Shown here one piece after another: positions 10,476 through 21,426 of a stretch of 64,000 nt of DNA. Under the pieces are notes generated by a model. It ran no database searches. It was not told the DNA's origin and saw only the letters and a program-made list of their open reading frames with translations. The stretch's first letter is position 1. Each line of letters opens with the position of its first letter. A program made the translations under genes and the position numbers. Source of the DNA: Phallus indusiatus (lineage: Eukaryota; Basidiomycota; Agaricomycetes; Phallales; Phallaceae); the NCBI GenBank assembly GCA_027605045.1, contig JAQFWX010000003.1, positions 2,356,001 to 2,420,000 of the forward strand, written 5' to 3'.

Positions 10476-13400
10476 CAACGAGGCGGCGTCCCGACGCCTG
10501 TAGCTTCGACTAATGACGCCTGTAGCTTAGAGAAATCAAACCGAGGGCGACGATGGAAAAGAAGGCCATTTATCGAGCGTGGCGCACTCGGATGTTCGCG
10601 GTGGAAATCCTTAATGAGATCCGGGGCTGCAATATTCGACTCGGGTTCCCACTGGTCATGCTCGGGACCATAGCCTTCCCAACGCACCTTGTACTCGAGT
10701 CGTCTCCGGAAGACACGACTATCCAAAATCCGTTCCACGACATAGTGTTCACCATCGTCTCTGATCTCAGGAGGTGGTGGAGCCTTAACGCGACGGCCCG
10801 GGATTGTGTCTTCAACCTTTGGACGTAACTTCCCGACGTGGAACACTGGATGAAGCCTTGACATCGACAGTGGTAAACGCAGCTTGTATGCGTGCGACCC
10901 GACCTTGCTGACTATCGGAAAAGGCCCCAAGTACCGATGCGATAACTTGGCGGAGGGCCTGGTGGTACGGATGTCGCTCGAATCAAGGTATACCTTGTCG
11001 CCAACCTTGTATTCAGGTGCCGGGATGTGTTTCCGATCGTAGTACTTGGCCATCTCGTCCTTCGACCTGGCTATAGCGGCCTTGGCTTCCTCTATTGTCG
11101 ACTCCATGCGCGTCTTGAACTCGTTGACAGATTCGATCTTCGAGTCGGCAACCAGCGGTTCGAATCCCATACGAGGATGTCGTCCAGTGTCGAGTTCAAA
11201 GGGGGTTGAACGCGTGGCTGAGTGTACATGGTTGTTGTATGCGAACTCAGCCATGGGCAGCAGCTGGTCCCAGTCGTCCTGTCGCTCTGAGGTGAAAAGT
11301 CGAAGATACTGCTCGACTTCTGCATTGACGCGCTCTGTTTGACCATCGGTTTGAGGATGATATGCCGTAGAGGGTGCAAGCCGTATGCCAAGGAGCCTAG
11401 AAAGCTCCTGCGTGAAGCGGGACGCAAACTGGGGGCCCCTGTCAGAGATCACCTTCATGGGGAGACCATGGAGCTTCCAGACATGTTGAAGGTACAGACG
11501 GGCCAGACCTGTCGCGTCAAGTGTCGTAAATGTCGGCACGAAATGAACCCGTTTGGTGAGAGAGTCGACGACAGAGAGGATCGCGTCAAAACCGTTAGAT
11601 TCTGGCAGTTCCACGATGAAGTCGACTGAGATGTGTTCCCAAGGTCGACTTGGCACTTCTGTGGGTCGGAGAAGTCCATAGGGAGCATGACGAGACGGTT
11701 TCGTACGTAGACACATGTCGCAGGCCTCTACATAGCGTTGTACATACCTAGAGACACCTGGCCACCAAAAGGTGCGCGAAACGAGCTCAAGAGTCTTGAA
11801 ACGACCCGGGTGACCACCGAGTTTGGTGTCATGGTGTCTGGAAAGGATTTTCCGATGCAACTCGTCCACATTTGGCACGTAAACCTTGCCGCGATAGTAG
11901 AGGAGGTCCTGGTCTTCAAACCATTCCGACGAGTGAGCTGAACGACCACCCAGTGCACGAAGTGTTGCAACGGCTTTGGACACACTATCCTCGACCTTGC
12001 CTTCCCGATTGGCCTTGCGAATCTGGCGTAGAAGGTCCTCCTCCTCCCCTTTAAGACGGAATGTTTGCAGAGCATTGATTGCAAACATTTCGGGTCGGAT
12101 TAGGGTGACGCCACGATTGTCGTCCTTTCCCGAGCCATGATCTGGGCGACGGGATAAGCCATCAGGTTTACCCATCGACTTACCCGGTATATGCTGCAGA
12201 GTAAAGTCGAATCGTGAGAGATATACTGACCATCTGGCTTGACGACGATTGAGGTTACGCGCGGACATGAAATACTCGAGATTCTTGTGATCAGTCCGTA
12301 TGTCGATAGGGTGAGATGCGCCTTCGAGAAAGTGTCGCCATTCCTCCAAAGATCGTATGATAGCCAGCATCTCCTTGTTGTGAATCTCGTAGTTGCGTTC
12401 GACAGGGCTAAGGGCCTTCGAGAAGAACGCAACAGGGTGCCATTTACCATCCTCGTTCGACAACTGTGAGAGAACCGCGCCTGTTGCGAAGTCGGAGCTG
12501 TCTGCTTCGACCCGGTAAGGATTGGCGGGGTTGGGAATGAGGAGAATGGGGGCAGAGGTGATCGACGACTTCAGAGTATCTGTAACGGATTTGGGATATA
12601 GGAATGGGCCCCCCTGGGGCCCATTAATGGCCTAGTGCCCATGCAGTGCCTTTGGCACTGCAGCAGTAGTATTTGCGCGTCACAGCGTGACGCTTAAGCG
12701 CCCGTCACACCCTTACAGCGGTGTGACTAGTAGTTACATTAGTTAATCTTAATTTTACCACTACTACTGCATGTAATTCCCTATTAGCCTTATTGAGCAA
12801 TAGACAGGAATTCTGTGCACTTGTGGGAAAATAAGAAAACCCTTTATCAGGCCCCTCTGTGGTCTGATAAAAACTGTTACAGTATCGAAAGCGTGCTGAC
12901 AAGTGTCGGACCAGACGAAGGGCGTATCTTTCTTGGTTAGCCCGAACATGGGATTGGCAATACGCGCAAAGTCCTTGATAAACCGACGATAAAAGTTGGC
13001 AAAACCTAAGAAGGACTGAACCTCAGTGACGTTCTTCGGGACAGGCCAGTCTCTGACACCTGAGACTTTCGCGGGGTCCATCTCGACGGTGTTCTCGGAA
13101 ATGACGACGCCTAGGTATTCGATCTTAGTCCGGCAAAACTCACATTTCTCTGCCTTGAGATAGAGCTTGTGTTCACGAAGACGTTCGAGAACGCGTCGAG
13201 TGATGTGATCATGCTGTTCCCGATCTCGAGTGTAGATGAGGATGTCGTCGATGTAGACGGCAACGACACCCTCTGAGATCATGTCTTCAAAGATCTCGTT
13301 CATCATCGTCTGGAAGGTGGCGGGACTGTTAGTGAGACCAAAAACATCACCAAGGGCTCGAAAAGGCCGCGATTGGTGCGGAAAGCCGCCTTCCACTCAT

Positions 13401-14724
13401 CTCCTTCCTTTATCCGTACGTTGTTGTAGCCCCAGCGCACGTCCAGTTTGGTAAAGTACCGGGCACCCTGCAGCTTATTGATGAGCTCAGAGATCAGAGG
13501 CAGCGGGTAGCGATTTTTGATTGTCATGGCATTCAATGCGCGATAGTCTTGAATAAGACGGAGAGAGCCATCTTTCTTCTTGATGAAGAATACTGGGGAC
13601 GCCATGGGCGACTTGGAGGGTCGGATTCGTCCAGATGCGAGGTTTTCTTCCAGAAACGCATCTAACTCGGCCTGTTCGTTAGGTGACAATGGGTAGATCT
13701 TACAAGACTTAGGCTCAGAACCTGGCACAAGCTCTATCGGGTGATCCCACTTCTTCGACTGCGGCAACGAGTCGAACGACTCCTTCGAGAAAATGTCGGC
13801 AAAGTCGTGGAACATCTCTGGCACGATATCCCGAAAACCCTTGGGAGCTGGTGCGTCTGCGTTGTTGGCGTGGGCCTGAGCCAGTCGCTGGGAGATGGTC
13901 TCGGTGGCATATATGCGGTGAGTGTCGGGCTCATCGGGTAGCATTGATATCGCGAACAGTCGATCACCTTCCTCAATCTCGGACTCGACGTCAACCAGGT
14001 CTGGTATGTCAGGATCATCGCCCTCGGTGTCGTCAAGCTCTGGTAGAGGTGCACGCCGGATCTGTTGGAATGCACGCTTAGAGAGCTTACCCGCTGGCCA
14101 GCGTGGAGCGCAAGACCGACAACTGGGGCTACAGCGCATGAACTCTACTTGACCCGTCGTGTAGTCTATGACGGGATTGTGAGCCTTGAACCACGGTAAT
14201 CCAAACAAGACGGGATACTTGAGCGAGGTAACAGCGAATAGGGTGCGTTCGGAGTGATCTCGAAAGCGAACAACGAGGTCGACGACGTGGGTGATAGAAC
14301 CAGCATGGTTGGGTGTACCGTCGACGTTAAACACGGGAATGGGTTTAGCAAGGCGTACAGAGGGAAGCCGATGTTTCTCGACAAAGTCGCGATCGAGGAA
14401 CATACCGCTAGCTCCAGTGTCCAACATGGCCTTGCTGTGCAGCAGGGCTCCAGTGTCAACACTTTGCAGCTCTACAGGGATCTCCAGCTTCTGCGTACCG
14501 GCGGTAGCTGCGAGTCGGTATTCCTTTGGCAAGGCACGACGTTGAGAAGGCGACAGCATACATGGGGTAGAAGCAGAACGTGTGGCAGGTGGAGGCGGTT
14601 CTTTGGTTTTAGCAGGGGATGCAGCAGGGGTAGTTAGATTCGAATCAGGAGTGTCATTTTGTTCGCGATCTATGTACAAAATGTCGAATCTATTAGATGT
14701 CGGCAACGAGGGTGCATCTATCAC
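10475..14724 (-). pseudogene. pol: Gypsy Pol: protease, RT, RNase H, integrase, chromodomain
   Basis: Segment 14724-13303 holds the protease (LDTGASGMF) and the first part of reverse transcriptase. Segment 13396-12882 has the RT active site (VYIDDIL). Segment 12580-10475 continues through RNase H (TDHKNLEY, HIPGKSMGKPDGLSR), the integrase HHCC finger (HHDTKLGGHPG, CDMC), the DDE core (VDFIVELP, ISDRGPQF, TDGQTERVN) and a C-terminal chromodomain (EYKVRWEGYGPEHDQWEPE). Pol lies in the -1 frame relative to gag at a stop/start junction with no early ATG, as expected for frameshift expression. Lesions: one base is missing in the run of T near 13345, shifting the frame between LFEPLVMF and GLTNSPATF, and the solo LTR 12581-12881 is inserted between RT and RNase H. 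Chromodomains of this clade can guide integration to heterochromatin. Confidence 0.93.
12581..12881 (-). mobile_element. Solo LTR-like element of the hairpin-rich family, nested in gypsy pol
   Basis: 301 bp with ends TGTAAC...GTTACA and duplication GTATC (12576-12580 and 12882-12886). Nearly identical to 25542-25845 in reverse. It contains five perfect stem-loops (for example GGGCCCC/GGGGCCC, TGCAGTGCC/GGCACTGCA, GCGTCAC/GTGACGC, GTCACACC/GGTGTGAC). Strand is arbitrary because no coding part is attached. Confidence 0.75.
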
Positions 14725-16031
14725 TCGTCGCCGTTTTGAAAATCCTCTACCTCTGCTGCAGCTACAGTCTCACCCTCTGTCAGAGCAGTGTCGCCACGCG
14801 TCTGGGCTTCTAACGCGTCTTTCTGGGCTAGCAGGTGTGCGATACTGTCGTCTAGTTCCTCTGGCTGAAGATATCGAATGTCATATGCCCGAGGGCATTC
14901 GCGAGCCCAATGGCCTGCTGCTCCACAGCGACGACACCTGGTGGATTCTGGGCCAGCACGTCGACGGGCAGCGTCAACATCCATCGGATCATGCCTAACC
15001 TGGGGTGCAGGAGCAGGAGCCGCAGGTCTTGGAGGTAGCGCAGGCATGATCTGAGATGCCGGCCTGGGAGGTGGGTAGGGAGGAGCCTGATAGGGAGGGA
15101 CAGGGGGCCTCCTCTGAATCTGTAGGGCCTGGTACGATGGAAAGGGGTTAGGGCGGGATCGGTTAATGGAGGTAGCTACGGGATTTGTCTGAGTCGTCCC
15201 AGAGCCTACGAGTCGACGGCGAGCAGCGGTGAAGGCTTCGTTGGCACGCCTGTCCATATCAAACATACGTGCCTGTCGGATCCAGCCCTCATAGTCGTGA
15301 AGCGCGGGTCGGTCCTTCATTGTCGCTACTAGAGACGCAATTGCCGGGTCTAGACCGTTACGAAAGTATGTGTTAATGGCGAGTCCTTCCGTGAAGCCAG
15401 CGTGCTCAATGAGAACGCGAAAGGCATCTACATATTCCTCCACAGTCCTGTTGCCCTGGACATAGCGGTTGGAGTAGAGGGCGTTAATGGCATCTTCTTG
15501 CTCGGATTGTGGAAAGAAATCGGCCTTGAATCTTTCCCGAAAGGCGTCCCAGTCAGCAAAGGGCTTCTCTCCTCTTTGATACTTTTTCAGCATAGATTCG
15601 CTGAAGGTGAGGGCGCGGCCTTCATTCATGTACGACATCGCCCAGCCGATCTTAAGTTCATCAGTCTCGAAATCGCGACTGCATATACTCATGTAAAACT
15701 CGACAGTGTTCCAAAAGGCACGACCCTTGGAGCGATCTCCGTCGAACGAAGGAGGTACAGCAGGTCGGGTATTTCGGGAAGAGCGTGAACTGGCTTGATG
15801 CTCAGGAGCCGGTGGTTGTCCAGACGAGGACGCGTCGCCCACAGGGAGGTTTTGGGTTGGAGCAGCTCTAGCCGCGTCTCGGATGCTCTGCAGCACTTCA
15901 ATCATCTGTGAGGCCTGGGATTCCTGTCTGGCCATGCGGGCATCCATTTCCGCGAATTGCCGCATAATAATAGTCGCCACATCGTTGAGGGTGACGAGTG
16001 GGGGTGCAGAGGGTGGAGGAGAAGAGTCCAT
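14721..16031 (-). CDS. gag: Gypsy Gag polyprotein
   Basis: 436 aa, intact. The N-terminal coiled region (VATIIMRQFAEMDARM) is followed by the capsid-type retrotrans_gag region (FDGDRSKGRAFWNTVEFY ... FKADFFPQSEQEDAINALY ... YVDAFRVLIEHAGF), a Pro-rich linker and one CCHC knuckle (CRRCGAAGHWAREC). It forms the cytoplasmic virus-like particle. The stop codon overlaps the start of the pol frame. Confidence 0.95.
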   Translation of the reverse strand: MDSSPPPSAPPLVTLNDVATIIMRQFAEMDARMARQESQASQMIEVLQSIRDAARAAPTQNLPVGDASSSGQPPAPEHQASSRSSRNTRPAVPPSFDGDRSKGRAFWNTVEFYMSICSRDFETDELKIGWAMSYMNEGRALTFSESMLKKYQRGEKPFADWDAFRERFKADFFPQSEQEDAINALYSNRYVQGNRTVEEYVDAFRVLIEHAGFTEGLAINTYFRNGLDPAIASLVATMKDRPALHDYEGWIRQARMFDMDRRANEAFTAARRRLVGSGTTQTNPVATSINRSRPNPFPSYQALQIQRRPPVPPYQAPPYPPPRPASQIMPALPPRPAAPAPAPQVRHDPMDVDAARRRAGPESTRCRRCGAAGHWARECPRAYDIRYLQPEELDDSIAHLLAQKDALEAQTRGDTALTEGETVAAAEVEDFQNGDE

Positions 16032-16181
16032 GAGAGCGAGAAAGGAAAATGGGGTTTTTAAGATGGAGCAGAGGGGTCGGTTATAGACGGGACTCGAAGG
16101 AAAAATACGACACTGCGATAGTCGGTGTTGAGCGCGATTTTTCGATAGCGAGTGTCGATAAAACGGCCAGTCTGCGAGTAG

Positions 16182-16192
16182 AAGCTTGTTCT
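16182..16192 (-). other. Self-complementary primer-binding site of gypsy element
   Basis: Two bases inside the 5' LTR the coding strand reads AGAACAAGCTT. This is the exact complement of AAGCTTGTTCT within the LTR (16291-16301), which lies 33 bp after a TATATA box. That is the arrangement expected for Tf1/sushi-type self-priming, where the RNA 5' end folds onto the PBS. Confidence 0.7.
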
Positions 16193-16194
16193 AC

Positions 16195-16590
16195 TGTTAG
16201 GGCTACTCAGCTCAGACTAGAGGGAGGGGATCCTAAGGCAATATATTGGAAGGGAAACTAACTACTCACCTAGAGGGAGGGGATCCTAAGAGAACAAGCT
16301 TAGGGACCCTCACTCTAGGTACAACGACTATATACATAAAACGACGACGCGGCGTGCGGCCCTGACACAGCTAAGTGCCAGGCGCCCAAGCCGAACCTAA
16401 GCGACGTGATGTCACGGGCATCACGCCGGGTACGAGCGCGCGACGCGCGCGAGTAGAGAAAGTGGAATAGAGACAGAACAAGGAAACGGAGAGTGAAAGT
16501 AAAATATGGAAATGATAAATAAAATAGAAAAGGGACGATGCCGATGATAATAAATAAGAAAATGAGAGACGGCGGTAGCGTACCCTGACA
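16195..16590 (-). repeat. Gypsy 5' LTR
   Basis: 396 bp. Predicted U3 is about 289 bp and R-U5 about 107 bp if transcription starts at 16301. Confidence 0.95.
16329..16334 (-). promoter_or_regulatory. TATA box of gypsy LTR promoter
   Basis: TATATA on the coding strand lies 33 bp upstream of 16301, the base where complementarity to the PBS begins. Confidence 0.55.
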
Positions 16591-17932
16591 GATCATCGCT
16601 GACCAATTCTGGCGTATTTTCGATATATGCGAGTGTTCTCTTTTTATATACAAACATGCATCTAGCCGTCATGTAAAATATTGTAATCTTGCCTCCCCGG
16701 TTCCGCAGTTAACAACTGCGGCTTCCGCTCCTTCCTCAAGCCAGACGCTTGGTGTCAATGCTGCCACTGTGTCAGGCATTTCAACTCCTCCCAGAAAACC
16801 TCAAATTCCAACTAGTACAGCATCGGTCGCTCATGCATCGCCAGGTGTGTAAAACCGTTGTTAATCATTTCAACCTTATTCACTCCATTTTATCTAGGTC
16901 CTTCCTATATGGCACCTTCTACCTCAGCAACTAGCTTTTACTCCGACTTTCAAGCGCGGATTTGAATCACTCCCGCAACTTGTAGGACACTTAGGTTAGT
17001 CAAAATCGTGCGAAAAATGAATTCTACTTAACTTACAAATCATCTAAAACATCTAGCGTTCTTTACATAATAAATTCGCCTTAAATTGGGATTGTGGAAA
17101 AACTCTTTCTTTAGCAGCGTTTATTAATCTGATTCTACTAGTACATTCTTTTACTGGTTATTTGTCTCTAAAAAAACACAAGCAGCATCCCACCAATTCA
17201 TATAATTTGTCATATGCTCTTGTATCTCTCGAGTTTTAACAGCTAATGAAAAACATTGCACTTGCATGCAATGAAGCCGCATCAAAACATTTGCGCGAAA
17301 ATGCGCAATTTGTAAAAACTCAATCATTTTAGAAACATTCTCCACATATGAGGTACCATTCGAATCCTCTCCAAAGACCCTGATGAACACCCTCTTCTGT
17401 TCGGCTGTGTGATGAAATAGTGAATGGATACACTCAACTGTATCCTGTGCGGCGGAAACTTGCATAGCTTGCCGCTGCAAAAATTCCTTTACTTCTTCAA
17501 TAGGACGCTCCGAAAAATGCACCGCCTCCTCAAAGTATTCCCAGGCCGATTTGACGAATAAGTGTTCTTCTCGAAGAGAACCCGCGCATCTCCACTTTGA
17601 TGACACCATTTGCATTCCCATCAAATCAAAAGTTTCCGTCCATGACATGGTGGAGCTTGAGTCAGAAGACTCGCCGTCAGACTCGGACTCGGACTCCAAC
17701 ACATAGTCCATGTCATCTTCATCACGGAGACTTGAGGTATCGACGTCTGATTCCTCAGACCCCACTAGGCAGGAGAGGTAGTCCTTCCTAATTGATCGTG
17801 AGTAAACGTATTACCAATTTAACAATTTATTTTACATACGCTTCGTTTAGTGGCGTCAGCATAGGGGCAGGTTCGGGAGACGACGCGGGAGAGATAGAGA
17901 GCTGCACGAAGGATGGTGTTACAGGCGACAGT

Positions 17933-18331
17933 TGTCAGGGTACGCTACCGCGTCCCCTCATTTTTCCTTATTTATTATCATCGGTATATATTCCCCTATA
18001 CTTTATTTATATTTCCCATATATTATTTCCATCCTCCGTTTGCTCCCCCCGTCTCTATTTCACTTTCTCTACTTGCGCGCGTCGCGCGCTCGTACCCGGC
18101 GTGACGCCGTAGGCGTCACGTCGCTTATGTTCGGTTCGGGCGTCTGGCACTTAGCTGTGTCAGGGCCGCACGCCATGTTATCGTTTTTCATGTATATAGT
18201 CGCAGTCCCTAGAGTGAGGGTCCCTAAGCTTGTTCTCTTAGGATCCCCTCCCTCTAGGTGAGTAGTTAGTTCTCCCCAATATATTTCTCTTAGGATCCCC
18301 TCCCTCTAGTGTGAGCTGAGTAGCCCTAACA
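17933..18331 (+). mobile_element. Solo LTR (gypsy family of 10072-16590)
   Basis: 399 bp, TGTCAGGG...CCCTAACA, with perfect duplication ACAGT at 17928-17932 and 18332-18336. Same family as the gypsy LTRs but clearly diverged. Confidence 0.93.
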
Positions 18332-18336
18332 ACAGT

Positions 18337-19240
18337 GGTACCAGGGTTGGCGATAATGTTGACGGCATTGGCGATGCTGGTACCAGGGTTGGTGATACCG
18401 TTGATGACGTTGGCGGCGCTGGTCTAGGTACCAGTGGTAGTGGTGCCGGTACTAGCATTGGCACTGAAGCCGGTGGTGGTGTTGGTGTTGGCGTTGGTGT
18501 GGGTGTGAGTGTTGGCATTGGCGTTGGCGTTGGCGCTGGTGCTGGGGTTGAGGCTAGAGTTGAGGCTGGTGCTGGAGTTGAGGCTGGAGTTGGAGTTGAA
18601 ACCGGTGCTGGAGTTGAGGCCGGGATTGGTGCCGGTACCGGCGTTGTTGCTGATACTGGTGTTGGCGTTAGTGCTAATGCTGGAGTTGAGGCTAAGGTTG
18701 GTGCTGGTGCCGGCATTGGTGCTAGCACTGGTGTTGGCATTGACGTTGGTGCCGTTGGTAGCACTTGCGCTGGTGCTGCAGACGTTGATGATGCTGACAG
18801 GACCAGTGACGCCAGCGATGCCAATGACGCTGATGGCAGTGGCACGGATAATGGCTGGACTGGTGTCACTGGTGCAGGTGCAGGAACTGGCGGTGGTACA
18901 GGTGCAGGAGCTGGCGGCGCAGGAGTTGACGGTGCAGGAGCTGACGGTGGCGCAGGTGCAGGTGTTGATGCTGATAACACCAGCGATGCCAGCGATGCCG
19001 ACGCCAGTGATGCCAACGACACTGATGGCAGCGACACGGGTAACGGTGCACAGGGCTGGGATGGTATCGAGGTGGTGGATGTTGGTACCGGTCCTGGCAG
19101 TGGCGCGGGTGTCGCCAATGCTGATAATACGAGCGTAGCCAACGTGGCCGGTGTCAGTGACGCCAACGTTGCCAATGATGCGGACGACATATCGAAGGCC
19201 TGGGCTGCTGAGGCAACAGTCGGGATGGACGTGTCGGGTG
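18337..19240. repeat. GT-rich low-complexity coding minisatellite
   Basis: Long run of imperfect GGTGTTGGTGCTGGC-like units, open in several frames on both strands. The frame joined to the flanking exons gives the Pro/Ala/Thr-rich segment. Confidence 0.7.
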
Positions 19241-19578
19241 ATGCTGAATTCTGGTTTTTTTTCGCGCGGTTTCTGTTGATATAGTTCCAGATTTTTTCGA
19301 CGCATGAAAAATAGATACTCACTTGTAGTACCAGCGTCGTTTCGCCTCCAACTCACGTTGGCGGCGTTCTTCATTATTGGTGGCACGAGGGCCGCCCATT
19401 ACTCCGGAACAATTCCAAGATTAAGCTACATGTTCTGTTAATAAAACAAGATAAAACTTATCTGTGCATACTTACATTTGTGGTGGCACAACAAATGAAG
19501 AGTGAACCAAAGTCGGATGCAGAAGAAGTGGAGAGAGAGTAGGCTAAGCGCCGGCGCAAACAAAATCGTTTCCACAGC

Positions 19579-19660
19579 TGCTAGATGATTTATAATATCT
19601 TCGCGGATTTGTTAGATGATTTCTAATATCTTTGCGGATTTGTTGAACGATTTATAACCC
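19579..19660. repeat. 31-bp tandem repeat, about 2.6 copies
   Basis: Units of the form TTAGATGATTTMTAATATCT at a 31-bp period, between the transposase stop and the upstream region of the 19399 gene. Confidence 0.7.
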
Positions 19661-21426
19661 CGCAATTCTGAGGTTAAGTAAAAATTGGCGTGTAGAAAAT
19701 AAGAATTAAATTGTATTTTTATCAACATCATATACTAGTAGACTACATAAATAAAATTTAGAAGGTGGCTGTGGAGCATTTCCGTTTGGTTTTTCGTTCA
19801 GGAGACGGCAATAACAATCGCCGTTTTCTTGTGTATTTTTGAGTAGGAAGACGCCTCTTGGGCTTTGACGTCTAATTTTATTATTGAAATAGACGTCCGA
19901 TGAATATTAAAAAAACTTACAGAAGCGCAATTGTCACTTGTATCAATTCCGTCGTCTGACCTAGCCCCGGGAAGCACTACTTTCATTTTGTTTACCACGT
20001 CAACCAGCTCCTTAATTTGTGGTATTTGGTCTAACGTTTCTTTGCCTTCGTTTAAAAGCTGAACTAGACCATGCAGTCGTGGAAGCATGGCGGTGAGTTC
20101 ATAATCAATGCGCGCACGTAGCTGTTCCTTCAATGCAGTGGCACTATTGAGCCCTAGTATCTTGAAGAAAAATTCATCAGTAGATACAAGCAACTCTTCA
20201 AAACCGGTTTACCTCACTATCACTACTTGAGACCTCTTCACAATGAATAGACTCTGAATCAGCTCCTTTGGAATCAGGCTCTGACTCCATAATCATAGAA
20301 GACAGCGTGTTTGCGACAACTGCCACATTACTCAAGTGATTTGGGGTAGGATCTGGAAGATCCGGAATGTGTTGAAACGCGCTCGAAGTATTATGCGTTG
20401 TTGGAGTGTGATCTGGAAAAAACAGCGCATGAATTTCCAGCGCGGCTTTTTCAGTTAACGGAAAATAGAAAGTGACTGTTGATGGTAACGTTGAAAGGAA
20501 AATACGAAACGCCCAGAGATGCTTGCAGGCACCATTACCCATCGAATTATATGGACACGTGCATGCCCCTAACCCATAAGTGTTAAGAGAGAGGCGGTAA
20601 CAGATATGATCTTCCTCCTCAACATTTGCCAGCGAGCTTGCGCAAGTGGCTTCAACAGTGCAAGTGTCTATCCACTTGAAGTCAGCAATGCGTTTCTTTT
20701 CAAGAATGGACTGCACGCTGCCATAGTATTTCATCTGTGAATCTTGAGACCACCAAGTGACGGCAAACTGTCTATCTGGCATTGCGTGGACTAGTTTTGC
20801 GTTAGATCTTTTAGTTTCTATGATGTGCAGATCATGGATTTGAGAACCAAAGCGAACGGAAAGCCAATCAAAATATTGGCTTTCAGCAGTTCGTTGAGCG
20901 TAAACTCCAGGAAGAATATGTGTGATCAAGAGCATGACCAGGAGGTCAAGTCGAATGCGGCGACCACCTTTTTGATACTGATGGAGGTATTTGTGTTTGA
21001 GAACTCCGTTGAATGCCTCGAGATGGTTTGTTGTTGGTATTACACCTTCGAGAGGAATTCCGAGACAATCCGAAGCTACCTTCTGTCCAAATGCAGACCA
21101 GGATTCCCACATTGATTTCGTTAGCCAGTACCCCCTCATATACTGCAGGTATGATAATATACCATCAATTGTTGATCGACCAATTGGTATATTCACGGAG
21201 GAGCATAAAGCCTTGAACCATTTTTCCTCTGCATTTACCAATGCTATGGCAGCATCATGAACGTCTGAATTAATCAAACTTGTACAATTAAGGAAAGAAG
21301 TTGATTGAAATAAACAATTACTTACGCATTCTCAAGATTTTGTAACCTTTTAATTATTTGATTCTTATAAAATTCATCCACATGCCCCAGCTTTATTTCG
21401 GTTTTTCTTCTATTTGTCCAGCACTG

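Larger units (their letters stand above)
10072..16590 (-). mobile_element. Ty3/gypsy chromovirus-type LTR retrotransposon, inactive
   Basis: LTRs of 392 and 396 bp (TGTCAGGG...CCCTAACA when read on the minus strand) bound gag and pol. Target duplication GATCA lies at 10067-10071 and 16591-16595. Order on the minus strand: LTR, primer site, Gag with zinc knuckle, protease, reverse transcriptase, RNase H, integrase, chromodomain, polypurine tract, LTR. The two LTRs differ mainly by a short CG-rich indel, so the insertion is recent. Pol is broken by a one-base deletion near 13345 and a solo LTR at 12581-12881. Confidence 0.95.
8702..16965 (+). pseudogene. GRF-like zinc-finger protein gene, split by gypsy insertion
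   Basis: Exons read: 8702-8946, 9005-9228, 9280-9354, 9404-9535, 9591-9668, 9722-9871, 9919-10071, then after the gypsy element 16596-16672, 16709-16844 and 16898-16965. Joined with one GATCA duplication they give an open 445-codon frame. Residues 110-156 show C-P-C, a TTNTSDYFRT stretch, C-x2-C and GGC-SLF, which resembles the GRF zinc finger of nucleic-acid-binding proteins (CxC ... C ... CxxF). The rest is Ser/Pro-rich and low in predicted order. The gene lies inside the MULE, convergent with the gene at 17151-19399 (186 bp between stops). The gypsy insertion falls inside exon 7, so the present copy is disrupted. The GRF call is by motif only. Confidence 0.72.
17151..19399 (-). pseudogene. 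Pro/Ala/Thr-rich protein with acidic and helical C-terminus, split by solo LTR
   Basis: Exon 1 is 19399-19323 and the intron 50 nt. Exon 2 starts at 19272 and runs into the solo LTR 17933-18331, continues to 17840, then a 52-nt intron and exon 3, 17787-17151. With one ACAGT duplication removed the frame is open for 580 aa. Segments: a short basic N-terminus (ELEAKRRWYYKNRAKKN); a region of about 300 residues of PAPTPTP/SLASLAS-type low complexity encoded by GT-rich minisatellite-like DNA; an acidic Ser/Asp/Glu patch (ESESESDGESSDSSS); and a roughly 180-residue helical C-terminus ending MNWWDAACVFLETNNQ. I do not recognise the family. The basic tip plus acidic tract suggest a nuclear or nucleic-acid-associated protein, as inference only. 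It lies inside the MULE, convergent with the GRF-like gene and head-to-tail with the transposase. Confidence 0.65.

Noticed and set aside
12590..12730. Hairpins as bacterial-type terminators or a CRISPR-like array
   Set aside because: The context is a eukaryotic mobile element; the stems differ from one another and have no regular spacers.
18424..19386. Several long open frames on both strands over the GT-rich repeat (Asn/Thr-rich, Gly/Val-rich, Leu/Val-rich)
   Set aside because: They are by-products of the repeat. Only the minus-strand Pro/Ala/Thr frame joins the flanking exons through good splice sites.
20198..20215. Frameshift in the MULE transposase at VNRF/stop
   Set aside because: A 52-nt GT-AG intron starting GTAAAC with a CTGAT branch-like motif joins the two frames cleanly.
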